Of a stretch of 64,000 nucleotides of DNA, positions 1 through 8,873 are shown piece by piece (position 1 is the first letter of the stretch; each line of letters opens with the position of its first letter). Under the pieces are notes generated by a model. That model had not been told where the DNA came from and searched no databases. It saw only the letters and a list, made by a program, of their open reading frames with translations. Position numbers and translations under genes: made by a program. Source of the DNA: Nitrospiraceae bacterium (GTDB lineage: Bacteria > Nitrospirota > Nitrospiria > Nitrospirales > UBA8639); the NCBI GenBank assembly GCA_020632635.1, contig JACKFE010000004.1:1-64000 (forward strand), in the 5' to 3' direction.

Positions 1-96
1 AGAGACATAGTCCACCTCTTTACTGAGCAAGAGATGATCCGGTGTTACCACCTCCAGAAGGATTTTTTCGGGGGTCGTGCCCGTAATACTCGCCAT
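1..96 (-). CDS. atpC: ATP synthase F1 epsilon subunit, N-terminal part (cut by window edge)
   Basis: The 32 visible codons begin MASITGTTPEKILLEVVTPD, matching the N-terminal beta-sandwich of the epsilon subunit, which couples the F1 head to the c-ring and can inhibit ATP hydrolysis. The ATG overlaps the TAA stop of atpD by one base (TAATG), so translation is probably coupled. The gene is truncated by the window edge, so its C-terminal helices cannot be judged. Identity rests on the short motif plus its conserved place after atpD. Confidence 0.9.
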   Translation of the reverse strand, partial: MASITGTTPEKILLEVVTPDHLLLSKEVDYVS

Positions 97-1550
97 TAGG
101 TTTTATAACCAAGTTTTTTGGCCTTTTCGATGGCTTCATCGATGGGCCCAACCATGTAAAAAGCTTGCTCGGGAAGATGATCGTATTTTCCGTCTACAAT
201 TTCCTTAAAACTCCGTACCGTGTCAGCCAGTTTCACATACTTTCCCGGAGCGCCGGTAAAGGCCTCGGCAACATGGAATGGTTGAGAGAGAAATCTCTGT
301 AGTTTCCGCGCTCGGGCCACCGTCTGCTTGTCCTCTTCAGACAATTCATCCATACCCAAGATGGCAATAATATCTTGAAGGTCCTTGTATCGTTGAAGAG
401 TACCCTGGACTTTTTGCACCACGCCGTAATGCTCCTCTCCCAAAATATGGGGGTCCAAAATTCGCGACGTTGAATCCAACGGATCCACCGCAGGATAAAT
501 CCCTAACTCAGCTAAGCCACGAGACAGCACCGTGGTGGCATCAAGATGGGCAAAGGCTGTTGCCGGAGCCGGGTCCGTCAAGTCGTCGGCTGGCACGTAA
601 ATCGCCTGGACTGAGGTAATTGATCCTTTTTTGGTGGAAGTAATCCGCTCCTGAAGAGTTCCCATTTCTGTGCCCAAAGTCGGCTGATATCCCACTGCAG
701 ACGGCATTCGTCCCAACAACGCCGAAACTTCCGAACCGGCTTGGGTAAAACGGAAAATATTATCCACAAATAACAACACGTCCTGATGTTCTTCATCCCG
801 AAAATATTCGGCAATGGTCAGACCGGTCAATCCGACACGGAGTCGCGCACCCGGTGGTTCATTCATTTGTCCGTAAACCAAGGCCGCTTTGGATTTTGAA
901 AAATCCTTCGGATCGATTACTTTCGAGTCTTGCATTTCATGCCACAGATCGTTGCCCTCACGTGTCCGCTCTCCCACACCGGCAAATACGGAAAACCCGC
1001 CATGGTGCAAGGCGATGTTATTGATCAATTCCATAATAATAACGGTTTTACCGACACCGGCACCTCCGAATAAACCGACCTTCCCCCCCTTTGCATAGGG
1101 CTCCAGAAGATCAATCACTTTGATTCCGGTCTCCAGGATTTCCGTTTTCGTTTCTTGTTCTTCCAGCGGGGGAGCCGGACGGTGAATCGACCAGCGTTTA
1201 TTGGTCTGAACCGGCCCAAAGCCATCGACGGGATCCCCAAGGACATTGACGACTCGGCCTAACGTTTCTCGCCCGACCGGAACGGAAATGGCCGCCCCCG
1301 TGTCCTTCACCGACATTCCCCGGACCAAACCATCCGTGGATGACATGGCAACCGCCCGCACTCGGTTTTCTCCCAAATGTTGGGCTACTTCCATCGTTAA
1401 ATTCGTAGCCGATTCGCCATTGGAGCCCTCTGCACCCTGACTAATGGTAAGCGCATTAAAAATATGAGGAAGCTTTCCAGGAGGAAACTCCACGTCAACC
1501 ACTGGTCCGATTACCTGAATGACTTTTCCATTTCCAACGTCCGTACCCAC
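96..1550 (-). CDS. atpD: ATP synthase F1 beta subunit
   Basis: Catalytic subunit of the F1 ATPase. From the chosen start the protein has 484 residues, normal for the family. Walker A GGAGVGKT lies at about 162-169, the catalytic GERTREG motif at about 193-199, and the DELSEED torque-transmitting motif is in the C-terminal domain. The reading frame is open 18 codons further upstream to another GTG at 1604. The GTG at 1550 is preferred because AAGGAG sits six bases ahead of it and because family alignment begins at the GKVIQVIGPVVDVEF strand. The gene lies between atpG and atpC in the order atpH-atpA-atpG-atpD-atpC, and acts at the cytoplasmic face of the inner membrane. Confidence 0.97.
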   Translation of the reverse strand: MGTDVGNGKVIQVIGPVVDVEFPPGKLPHIFNALTISQGAEGSNGESATNLTMEVAQHLGENRVRAVAMSSTDGLVRGMSVKDTGAAISVPVGRETLGRVVNVLGDPVDGFGPVQTNKRWSIHRPAPPLEEQETKTEILETGIKVIDLLEPYAKGGKVGLFGGAGVGKTVIIMELINNIALHHGGFSVFAGVGERTREGNDLWHEMQDSKVIDPKDFSKSKAALVYGQMNEPPGARLRVGLTGLTIAEYFRDEEHQDVLLFVDNIFRFTQAGSEVSALLGRMPSAVGYQPTLGTEMGTLQERITSTKKGSITSVQAIYVPADDLTDPAPATAFAHLDATTVLSRGLAELGIYPAVDPLDSTSRILDPHILGEEHYGVVQKVQGTLQRYKDLQDIIAILGMDELSEEDKQTVARARKLQRFLSQPFHVAEAFTGAPGKYVKLADTVRSFKEIVDGKYDHLPEQAFYMVGPIDEAIEKAKKLGYKT

Positions 1551-1624
1551 CGTATACTCCTTGGTTGAGAAAGGTTCCCAGCAGCTGTCCGTTGGGGTTC
1601 TCACCGGCCCAACAGGAACCTTGG

Positions 1625-2497
1625 TTATTTCAAGGCCTCTGCGCCTCCCACGATATCCATCAATTCCTTCGTAATAGCCGCCTGTCTCGTCTTGTTATAA
1701 AACAAGGTCACCTTTTTAATGAGTTCTCCCGCATTTCGAGTTGCCCCGTCCATCGCAGTCATACGGGCTGCCTGCTCTGCCGCAGCCGACTCAAGCAGAA
1801 TTCTGAAAGTCTGAATTTCAAAATGTTTGGGCAATAGCGTTGCCAGCAAATCATTTTCATCTGGCTCGTAGAGATAACTACCCCCGCTTGCATTCGTTTC
1901 GGAGCCGGTCACTTCGGTCGGCTCGATGGGGAGCAGTTTTTCCACAATCACTTGTTGCTGCATCACCGATTTGAACTCGTTATACACCACGAACAATTGG
2001 TCAAACGTGCCTTCGTTATATTGATCAACGATGTTTTGCCCGATATCCAAGGCATGTTCATAGCTCAAGCGATCAAACACGCCACCCCATTGTTGGCGGA
2101 TAGTCCAGTTTCGCCGACGGAAAAAATCAATTGACTTCCGGCCCACCAAACTCACTGAAACCTGTTGTCCCTGCTTTGACTGGTGTTCCAGAAACTCAAC
2201 GGCTCGCCGGAGAATATTGGCGTTGAAAGCCCCACACAACCCACGGTCGCTTGTCACGACCACCAATTCCACTTTATTGCCTTCCCGCCGTTTTAACAAA
2301 GGATGGGAAGATCGATTTACCCGATTACTCAGATTACCCATCACATTACGCAATTGGTGGGCATAGGGGCGGGCAGACAAAATACGGTCCTGCGCACGCT
2401 TCAGCTTGGCAGCCGCTACCATTTTCATGGCTTTAGTGATCTTTTGCGTGTTTTTGACGGATGCAATTTTCCGTCGAAGGCTTTGCAAACTTGGCAT
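1625..2497 (-). CDS. atpG: ATP synthase F1 gamma subunit
   Basis: The central rotor shaft of F1. The 290-residue protein opens with MPSLQSLRRKIASVKNTQKI, the characteristic N-terminal coiled-coil helix of gamma, and ends with the matching C-terminal helix (ITKELMDIVGGAEALK). Length is normal for bacterial gamma subunits. It starts 9 bases after the atpA stop and ends 74 bases before the preferred atpD start, so it is cotranscribed with both. The Shine-Dalgarno sequence is weak, which fits translational coupling to atpA. Confidence 0.97.
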   Translation of the reverse strand: MPSLQSLRRKIASVKNTQKITKAMKMVAAAKLKRAQDRILSARPYAHQLRNVMGNLSNRVNRSSHPLLKRREGNKVELVVVTSDRGLCGAFNANILRRAVEFLEHQSKQGQQVSVSLVGRKSIDFFRRRNWTIRQQWGGVFDRLSYEHALDIGQNIVDQYNEGTFDQLFVVYNEFKSVMQQQVIVEKLLPIEPTEVTGSETNASGGSYLYEPDENDLLATLLPKHFEIQTFRILLESAAAEQAARMTAMDGATRNAGELIKKVTLFYNKTRQAAITKELMDIVGGAEALK

Positions 2498-2506
2498 GGT
2501 CGTTAA

Positions 2507-4027
2507 CTAGGAAGCGGCGTCGTAGCCCTTCGATTTTTTGTACTCGGTAATGAGTTGTTTGAGTTGGCCCCCGAATTCCTCATCGATTTTTTTCCTGGTT
2601 TTCACCTCATCCCGGATTTGCGGATGCTTTTCTTTGATGAACGCCAAAAGACCCTGCTCAAATTCCCGAATTTTGTTGACCGGAACATTATCCACAAATC
2701 CGTTTACACCGGCAAAAATCGACAACACCTGATCCGCCACCGGCATCGGCTTGTATTGCTCCTGCTTGAGCAACTCCACCATTCGTGCACCCCGCGCCAA
2801 CTGAGCCTGGGTGGCCTTGTCCAATTCACTTCCGAATTGGGCGAAGGCCGCCATTTCCCGATATTGAGCCAAATCCAAACGGAGCGTTCCGGCCACTTGC
2901 TTCATGGTCTTAATCTGCGCCGCTCCACCTACACGGGAAACCGACAATCCCACGTTAATGGCAGGACGGATACCGGAATAAAACAGGTCTGCGGCCAAAT
3001 AGATCTGGCCGTCGGTGATGGAAATCACGTTTGTAGGAATATATGCCGACACGTCTCCAGCTTGCGTTTCAATGATTGGGAGAGCCGTTAAACTTCCCGC
3101 CCCTTTTTCATCGCTCAATTTGGCTGCCCGTTCAAGTAACCGAGAGTGAAGAAAGAAGACGTCTCCCGGATAGGCTTCCCGTCCCGGTGGACGGCGCAGT
3201 AATAGCGAAAGCTGCCGATAGGCCGTCGCATGCTTGGATAAGTCGTCATACACAATCAAGGCATGTTTGCCGTTATCCCTGAAGTACTCACCCATTGCCA
3301 CACCAGCATAGGGAGCAAAAAATTGCAGAGAAGCCGCATCACTCGCCGTAGCGGAGACGACTGTGGTGTATTCCATGGCCCCATGATCTTCGAGTGTTTT
3401 GACCACACGGGCGACCGTTGATCGCTTTTGCCCGATGGCCACATAAATACAAAAAACATTTAACCCTTTTTGATTGATGATGGTGTCAACCGCAATCGCG
3501 GTTTTACCTGTTTGCCGATCTCCGATGATTAACTCACGCTGACCGCGACCAATAGGAATCATGGCGTCAATGGCTTTCAATCCCGTTTGCAGGGGTTCGC
3601 CAACAGATTGTCGCTCCACGACACCAGGGGCACGCACTTCGATTAAGCGGGTTTCTTTGGCTTGAATAGGTCCTTTTCCGTCAATCGGAGTTCCGATGGC
3701 ATCAACGACCCTGCCGACCAATGCTTCCCCCACCGGAACCTCGGCAATACGTCCCGTTCGCTTGACCGGGTCACCCTCACGGATGGCGGTATCTTCTCCC
3801 AGTAACACGGCCCCGACACTATCCTCTTCTAGGTTGAGCGCCACACCAAAAATTCCACCAGGGAATTCCAGCAACTCTCCCGCCATGGCTCCTTCTAATC
3901 CGTAGACCTTGGCGATATTGTCACCAACCTGTATGACATAACCCTGCTCTTGAACATCAACCCGTTGGTCGAAGCCCTTAATTTTTTCTTTAATAATCGA
4001 ACTAATTTCTTCCGCTTTGATTTGCAT
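2507..4027 (-). CDS. atpA: ATP synthase F1 alpha subunit
   Basis: The regulatory nucleotide-binding subunit of the F1 hexamer, 506 residues, full length. The N-terminal crown domain (MQIKAEEISSIIKEKI...) is followed by Walker A GDRQTGKT at about 169-176. The arginine-finger segment SVSRVGGAAQ is present in the C-terminal half, as is the usual helical C-terminal domain. It starts three bases after the atpH stop and runs nearly directly into atpG. No key residue is missing. Confidence 0.98.
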   Translation of the reverse strand: MQIKAEEISSIIKEKIKGFDQRVDVQEQGYVIQVGDNIAKVYGLEGAMAGELLEFPGGIFGVALNLEEDSVGAVLLGEDTAIREGDPVKRTGRIAEVPVGEALVGRVVDAIGTPIDGKGPIQAKETRLIEVRAPGVVERQSVGEPLQTGLKAIDAMIPIGRGQRELIIGDRQTGKTAIAVDTIINQKGLNVFCIYVAIGQKRSTVARVVKTLEDHGAMEYTTVVSATASDAASLQFFAPYAGVAMGEYFRDNGKHALIVYDDLSKHATAYRQLSLLLRRPPGREAYPGDVFFLHSRLLERAAKLSDEKGAGSLTALPIIETQAGDVSAYIPTNVISITDGQIYLAADLFYSGIRPAINVGLSVSRVGGAAQIKTMKQVAGTLRLDLAQYREMAAFAQFGSELDKATQAQLARGARMVELLKQEQYKPMPVADQVLSIFAGVNGFVDNVPVNKIREFEQGLLAFIKEKHPQIRDEVKTRKKIDEEFGGQLKQLITEYKKSKGYDAAS

Positions 4028-4030
4028 GGA

Positions 4031-4570
4031 TTACCCCTTCGTCAACTGGGTTTGAAGGCTGGCTAAGCGCCCCAGCACCGTATTATCAAACACCAGACTC
4101 CCAATTTTTATCTGCAATCCCGCCATGAGCTTTGGATTCACCTCGAAGGTGACGCCCACATCGTGTTTGAGTGTTTGGCTCAATTGAGATTGAATATGTT
4201 GCTGCTCATTGGCACCTAATTCCGTTGCGGAGGTGACCCAAACCTTTTGTATACCTTTGCGCTGATCAGCCAAATCGGCGAAGGCCTCTGCAATTTCCGG
4301 AAGAAGAATGGCCCGATTCTTTTTGAGTAGTTGGGTAAAGAAATCATGGAGAACCGCAGGAGCGTGCGCCCGCCGTCCAAGCTCGTCCAAGACGGCCTGC
4401 TTTTCTTCAAATTTAAATACGGGTGAAGCCAGGACGTGCTTGAGAGCCGGGGTCTCAGACAAACCCCTGCCGATGCCCTCTAAGGCATTTCGTGCGGATT
4501 CGATACCCGATTCATCGAGTAGTTGGAAAAGCGCCGATGCGTACCGACGCCCGATGGTACTTTTGTTCAC
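4031..4570 (-). CDS. atpH: ATP synthase F1 delta subunit (OSCP)
   Basis: The stator subunit that links the top of F1 to the peripheral b stalk. The 179-residue protein begins MNKSTIGRRYASALFQLLDE, the conserved YASALF motif of the delta N-terminal helical domain. It ends with the usual C-terminal segment (LMAGLQIKIGSLVFDNTVLGRLASLQTQL). It is the first gene of the F1 cluster. The Fo genes atpB, atpE and atpF, which precede atpH in many bacteria, are not upstream here; pyrF is. A strong sigma70-type promoter lies about 60 bases ahead. Confidence 0.95.
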   Translation of the reverse strand: MNKSTIGRRYASALFQLLDESGIESARNALEGIGRGLSETPALKHVLASPVFKFEEKQAVLDELGRRAHAPAVLHDFFTQLLKKNRAILLPEIAEAFADLADQRKGIQKVWVTSATELGANEQQHIQSQLSQTLKHDVGVTFEVNPKLMAGLQIKIGSLVFDNTVLGRLASLQTQLTKG

Positions 4571-4631
4571 GGTTTATAGAGAGTCCAGGCAGCCACGTAA
4601 TGCACGGTTTTATGGCGTGGATAAACAACGG

Positions 4632-4660
4632 AAAGTAGCATGAGTCATGCACCCTGTCAA
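4632..4660 (-). promoter_or_regulatory. Sigma70-type promoter of the atpHAGDC operon
   Basis: On the minus strand the -35 hexamer TTGACA (perfect consensus) and the -10 hexamer TACTTT are separated by exactly 17 bases. The site is in the atpH-pyrF gap, about 60 bases upstream of the atpH start, and points toward atpH. Assigned by sequence only. Confidence 0.7.
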
Positions 4661-4696
4661 CCGTTTTTGACGTGCATACCAACAAATGGAAATATT

Positions 4697-5464
4697 TTAG
4701 TCCACCGAAATTTTTGCTGAACCGCTCGCCTGGGAAGCCAGAGCCTCCTCAATTTCCCGGACAATGCCCTGAGTGACCGCCTGTGGAGAGGACGCATCTC
4801 GAATGGGCCGACCCACAACCAGATAGTCCGAGCCAGTCAGGATGGCTTCTCGTGGGGTCAGTACATTTTTATGTTCCGCATGAGATGAGCCTGATGGGCG
4901 CACTCCAGGAGAAACAATAAGAGGTTGACGGCCTTTAAAAAGACCTCGAACTATTTTGACAAACCTACCGGAGGCAATAAACCCATCGGCCCCGGCCTCA
5001 AAGGTTCGGGTGGCTTTCCATGTGACATAATCTTCAGCTTTATCAAAGGGCAGGCAAAACCCTGTCCCATTGTCGAGTAACCCAATTTCCTTCATGGCAC
5101 TTTCATCCATGTTGGAGAGGAGTGTCAGTGACAACAATTGCAGAGGAGCCTCCCCTTTGGCTTGCCTGGCTGTCCGAAATAATTTTTCCGATCCATGAAG
5201 AGTCACCAAATCTATTTGTTCCCGAACCGCGACTTGAATATACCGCTTGACCGTTTCATCCACATCATCCTGAATCTTGAGGTCCAAAAAAACCCGATGT
5301 CCCCGACTTTTAAGTTCCCGGACTAACCCTAAGCCCTCGGCCAGAAAGAGTTCCCACCCCACCTTATAAAAAGTCACCAAGCCCTCAAGTTGATGGACAA
5401 ATTTCAAGGCTTCCTGTTTTTCAGGAACATCCAAAGCAAAAATAATTCGTTCTTGTGGAGTCAT
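4697..5464 (-). CDS. pyrF: Orotidine 5'-phosphate decarboxylase
   Basis: Catalyses OMP to UMP, the last step of de novo pyrimidine synthesis, in the cytoplasm. The 255-residue protein is slightly longer than the typical 230-240. It begins with the barrel strand IIFALDVP and carries the catalytic D-x-K-x-x-D motif (D61, K63, D66 in DLKIQDDVDET). The residues after it differ from the common DIPNT. The phosphate-binding end is seen as SPGVRPSG and later DYLVVGRPI. The gene has its own likely promoter and is separated from atpH by 126 bases, so it is probably a single transcription unit. Confidence 0.93.
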   Translation of the reverse strand: MTPQERIIFALDVPEKQEALKFVHQLEGLVTFYKVGWELFLAEGLGLVRELKSRGHRVFLDLKIQDDVDETVKRYIQVAVREQIDLVTLHGSEKLFRTARQAKGEAPLQLLSLTLLSNMDESAMKEIGLLDNGTGFCLPFDKAEDYVTWKATRTFEAGADGFIASGRFVKIVRGLFKGRQPLIVSPGVRPSGSSHAEHKNVLTPREAILTGSDYLVVGRPIRDASSPQAVTQGIVREIEEALASQASGSAKISVD

Positions 5465-5528
5465 GACGGGAGTACCGAATAAAATTCCAGCGTATTCGAA
5501 TAGGGAAAATACCTGAATTGGGGAGGGG

Positions 5529-5556
5529 ATTGTAAGGTTTTCTGTTGAAAAGTCAA
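5529..5556 (-). promoter_or_regulatory. Probable sigma70-type promoter of pyrF
   Basis: On the minus strand TTGACT and TACAAT are separated by 16 bases, about 65 bases ahead of the pyrF start codon. Orientation and spacing fit a housekeeping promoter. Sequence match only. Confidence 0.6.
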
Positions 5557-5671
5557 GGAAGAGGATGGGCAGAAGCGCTCAGGGATCAATGGGCTAAAAT
5601 TAGGGAAGGATCATCCGTCCTGCCTTGCCTTGTTCAAAATTTTTTGGCTGGGGATAAAGAATAACCTGTCC

Positions 5672-6826
5672 CTACCGGACGGCAGGCGAGAGCGAAGATT
5701 TACGTTTTCCACGTGGGGTAATAAGGGGGTCCGAATGACCCTGGATGATCCCCCCACCCAACACGACGGATCCGGTGTAAAACACCGCAGACTGTCCCGG
5801 GCTCAAAGCCCGAACAGGGGAAAGAAACCGCACCGAAATCGTGCCGGCATTCAACCATTCAACAGTAGCAGGAACGGGATGAGAAGCATATCGAAATTTG
5901 ACGTCTACCTGACTCCCGGTCTTAAGCTGTTGGGAATCAAAAATATTCAGATCCGACACCAGACAGGAATGCGTCACCAATTCTTCAGCCGGTCCTAAGA
6001 CTACCACATTGATTTCCGGTTGGACCCGCTGCACATACATCCGCTCGCCGGTAGCCAAGCCCAACCCTTTTCGCTGGCCTGGTGTATAAAAAGCGATGCC
6101 TTCATGTTCCCCAAGCTCACGACCTTCACCATCAACAAACAACCCTGGTTTTATGGCCTCCGGGGCATTGGCTTTTAGGAACTGCCGGTAGTCACCTTCC
6201 GACACAAAACAGATCTCCTGACTTTCCTTGAGTTCCTCCACCGGTAACCCCATGGCTTCCGCTTCCCGCCACACTTCGGTTTTTTCCATTTCACTCAGTG
6301 GAAAGAGCATTTTGTCTAACCAACTCGGGGGAATGCGATAGAGAAAATAAGACTGGTCTTTTTTCGAATCTCGGCCTTGCGCAAGGAAAGGCCTCCCACT
6401 GGAGGTTCGAGAGATTTGTGCATAATGGCCTGTAGCCACATAGTCGGCCCCTAGCTCCTCGGCTATCTTGAACAGGGACCCAAATTTCACGCGTTCGTTG
6501 CATCGGACACAAGGATTGGGGGTTGTTCCCTTAAGGTATCCGTTAATGAAATCCTCAATCACTCCCTTCTCGAAGGTTTCCCGAATATCGACGACCTGGT
6601 GAGAAATATTCAGAAGATTGGCAACATGCTTCGCCATGCCAACCTTGCAACACCCCCGCTCCTGCCACCGCTTGGAGGTGGTGTGCTCATCCTCCGCTTC
6701 CCACACCTTGAGAGTCACCCCGAGAACCTCATACCCCCTCTCACACAGAAATTTGGCTGCCACGGAGCTATCCACCCCACCGCTCATCCCCAAGACCACT
6801 CGTGGCGCTTGTTTGAATCCGCTCAT
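5672..6826 (-). CDS. mnmA: tRNA-specific 2-thiouridylase MnmA
   Basis: Thiolates U34 of tRNA Lys, Glu and Gln in an ATP-dependent reaction with sulfur from a persulfide carrier. The 384-residue protein has the PP-loop SGGVDSS at about 15-21, the catalytic cysteine in NPCVRCN (C106), and the second active-site cysteine in QEICFV (C206). The C-terminal beta-barrel follows. Its tail is extended and basic (GKRKSSLSPAVR). The start is six bases after the stop of the upstream bactofilin gene, suggesting cotranscription. MnmE and MnmG, which modify the same wobble base at C5, are encoded in the same half of the window. Confidence 0.96.
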   Translation of the reverse strand: MSGFKQAPRVVLGMSGGVDSSVAAKFLCERGYEVLGVTLKVWEAEDEHTTSKRWQERGCCKVGMAKHVANLLNISHQVVDIRETFEKGVIEDFINGYLKGTTPNPCVRCNERVKFGSLFKIAEELGADYVATGHYAQISRTSSGRPFLAQGRDSKKDQSYFLYRIPPSWLDKMLFPLSEMEKTEVWREAEAMGLPVEELKESQEICFVSEGDYRQFLKANAPEAIKPGLFVDGEGRELGEHEGIAFYTPGQRKGLGLATGERMYVQRVQPEINVVVLGPAEELVTHSCLVSDLNIFDSQQLKTGSQVDVKFRYASHPVPATVEWLNAGTISVRFLSPVRALSPGQSAVFYTGSVVLGGGIIQGHSDPLITPRGKRKSSLSPAVR

Positions 6827-6832
6827 ATTTTC

Positions 6833-7324
6833 TTATAACTTGATAGATTCCGTCTCAACTACGCTCTTACTGCCTTTCAAGACATCTGCTTCCAATTTCC
6901 CCAGACCTGATTTCCCATTCGTCATTGCCATATCGTTAAAATCCATTGAGGCATGGGGAGCCGCACCCATATCACACATGCCCTGGAAATAGACTCCAGC
7001 TTCCACCGAAAAAGTTGGGGTATGCACATCACCCTTTAAGATGGCTGGCTTTAACAACTCAATTTTCTTGTTTGCCGTCACCGTGCCTTCAATCCGTCCG
7101 CTACTGACAATGGTCCCGCCGGTGATCGTGCCTTTAATGAATGCACTTTCTCCGATAATGAGCGTGTCATCAATGGTAATTTCCCCTTCGAAATTTCCAT
7201 CAACTCGTACCGTGCCCTCAAACTGGGCTTTGCCTTTAAAGTCGACTCCCTTACCCAGGAATGTGTAATACTCCTGCCCAAGACCCGTTTCTTTTTTCAT
7301 CTTGTCTTTTTGTTCACCCCACAT
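6833..7324 (-). CDS. Bactofilin family cytoskeletal protein (copy 1)
   Basis: Bactofilins self-assemble without nucleotides into filaments or sheets that organise the cell envelope. The 163-residue protein has the short-period beta-helix core (GKAQFEGTVRVDGNFEGEI, then IIGESAFIKGTI) at about 25-125, flanked by polar tails. The start is supported by a GAGGAGGG Shine-Dalgarno sequence six bases upstream. It is one of two adjacent bactofilin genes; the other is immediately upstream. The two share the same core but have unrelated N- and C-terminal tails, which suggests an old duplication with separate binding partners. The location beside parAB suggests a link to polar or chromosome organisation, which is inference. 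Confidence 0.88.
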   Translation of the reverse strand: MWGEQKDKMKKETGLGQEYYTFLGKGVDFKGKAQFEGTVRVDGNFEGEITIDDTLIIGESAFIKGTITGGTIVSSGRIEGTVTANKKIELLKPAILKGDVHTPTFSVEAGVYFQGMCDMGAAPHASMDFNDMAMTNGKSGLGKLEADVLKGSKSVVETESIKL

Positions 7325-7418
7325 AATCTACCCTCCTCTTTTCGGTAAACCGGCTCTTGGGTGGCGAGCCAGGATCTCCCTGTCCTGTCACATGACCGCT
7401 ACGATTTACGGCATCGGA

Positions 7419-7898
7419 CTATTTCACTTTGACGGCTTCCTCAATCTCAATGACTAATTTGGCGTCTTTGGCTTTTGGCTCCCCTTTCTTCGGCATATGG
7501 CACGTCCCATTAAACAGAACACCTTGATCGATTGAGATGGAGGGCGTGGTTATGGAACCATCAAAGACTGCGGGATTCAACAGCCGAACTTGGGTTTTGG
7601 CCTCCACATCTCCTGTAATCCGACCCTGACAGGTAATCGTCCCGGCTTGTATTTTAGCTGTGATAATGGCTTTTTGACCGATGATTAAGTTCCCATCGGT
7701 ATAAATTTCCCCTTCCAAGCGCCCATCGACCCTGACCGTTCCCTGATAACGTATTACTCCTTTAAAGGTCACCTCTTCGCCTACAAAGGCTATAATATCC
7801 CCTGTCTCCGAGGTATTGGCTGACGGCTTGACCGGTGGGACGGGCGTTGGCACATCCACCGAACTTTGGCTACTTTCGGAATGACTCTTCCCAAACAT
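7419..7898 (-). CDS. Bactofilin family cytoskeletal protein (copy 2)
   Basis: A 159-residue bactofilin. The first 33 residues are polar and proline-rich (DVPTPVPPVKPSA), then comes the beta-helix core (FKGVIRYQGTVRVDGRLEGE, IIGQKAIITAKIQAGTI) and a charged tail ending KLVIEIEEAVKVK. An AGGAGGGG Shine-Dalgarno sequence stands close to the ATG. The gap to copy 1 is 94 bases and the gap to parB 126 bases. The proline-rich N-tail resembles tails through which some bactofilins bind membranes or partners, but no specific partner can be named. Confidence 0.88.
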   Translation of the reverse strand: MFGKSHSESSQSSVDVPTPVPPVKPSANTSETGDIIAFVGEEVTFKGVIRYQGTVRVDGRLEGEIYTDGNLIIGQKAIITAKIQAGTITCQGRITGDVEAKTQVRLLNPAVFDGSITTPSISIDQGVLFNGTCHMPKKGEPKAKDAKLVIEIEEAVKVK

Positions 7899-8024
7899 GG
7901 AACCCCTCCTTTAATAGGTAACAGACAGTGCTCTTACGACTCTACACCCCCATACCCTGAAGTGTCCCCGTCAAAGCCTTCCACCTGGAATGACGTGGCT
8001 TAGGCACAGGATGGTATTCAAATT

Positions 8025-8873
8025 CTATTCCAACATCACTGAGACAATTCGATCCAATTCTTCATTAGAGAAAAAATGGATGATCATTTGACCGCCTCGG
8101 GCTCCACCTTTGATTTGGACTTTAGTGCCCAGTCGTTTCCGAAGTTGATCTTCCAAATTGCGATAAGGTCCGCTGCGTTCAATTTTCACTTTTAATGTTT
8201 TCGGCTTTTTTTGTTCGCCAATCAGGATTTCCAATTGACGGACAGACAGGTTCTCCTCCACTGTTTTTTTCGCCAACCGAATTTGCTGGTCTTCCGATGA
8301 AAGACCAGCCAGCAATTTGGCATGGCCTAACGACAGGGATCCATTTTGAACATGTCCTTGAACATCTTTGGGTAGGGTTAACAACCGGAGGAGGTTAGCA
8401 ATGGTAGATCGCTCTTTTCCTACTGACTGGGCAACAAGGTCCTGGGTCAAGCCAAATTCACTCATTAGTCGTGAATAAGCCCTAGCTTCTTCCAAGGGAT
8501 TCAAGTTCTGTCGCTGAATATTTTCAATTAGGGCGATCGCCAAGGCTTTTTCATCATTGGAATTTCGAATAATGGCAGGGATTGCAGATAATCCGGCAAT
8601 TTTTGCAGCTCGAGTCCGTCGTTCTCCGGCAATAAGTTCATACATGCCGTCTCCCTTTCGCCTGACCACGACAGGCTGCAAGACGCCATGCTCCTTAATA
8701 GACTGTGCTAATTCCGCCAATTCCTCATCCGAAAATACGGTCCGGGGCTGATAGCGATTGGGAAGGATTTGGCCGAGTGCCAGCATTTGACTCTCCTGCT
8801 CCACTTTCCAAACCAACGTCTTCTTTTCAGGGAGAAGGGCTTGGAGCCCTTTACCCAAGGCTTTCTTTTCCAT
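8025..8873 (-). CDS. parB: Chromosome-partitioning protein ParB
   Basis: CTP-dependent DNA clamp that loads at parS and spreads, guiding origin segregation with ParA. The 282-residue protein has the N-terminal ParB/Srx motif region (LPNRYQPRTVFSDEELAELA, GERRTRAAKIAGL), the central helix-turn-helix (QDLVAQSVGKERSTIANLLRLL) and a C-terminal dimerisation domain. Its start overlaps the end of parA by 23 bases, so the pair is translationally coupled. Two parS-like sites occur just upstream of parA, at 9659 and 10346. Confidence 0.96.
   Translation of the reverse strand: MEKKALGKGLQALLPEKKTLVWKVEQESQMLALGQILPNRYQPRTVFSDEELAELAQSIKEHGVLQPVVVRRKGDGMYELIAGERRTRAAKIAGLSAIPAIIRNSNDEKALAIALIENIQRQNLNPLEEARAYSRLMSEFGLTQDLVAQSVGKERSTIANLLRLLTLPKDVQGHVQNGSLSLGHAKLLAGLSSEDQQIRLAKKTVEENLSVRQLEILIGEQKKPKTLKVKIERSGPYRNLEDQLRKRLGTKVQIKGGARGGQMIIHFFSNEELDRIVSVMLE

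Noticed and set aside
760..768. TTATCCACA in atpD (also at 2688-2696 in atpA and 10892-10900 in mnmG)
   Set aside because: These are single perfect DnaA boxes inside coding sequence, with no AT-rich neighbour or clustering; they could titrate DnaA but are not an origin.
5705..5720. CACGTG-containing site in mnmA resembling parS
   Set aside because: Only the left half and core match; the right arm differs in four positions, so it is not counted as parS.
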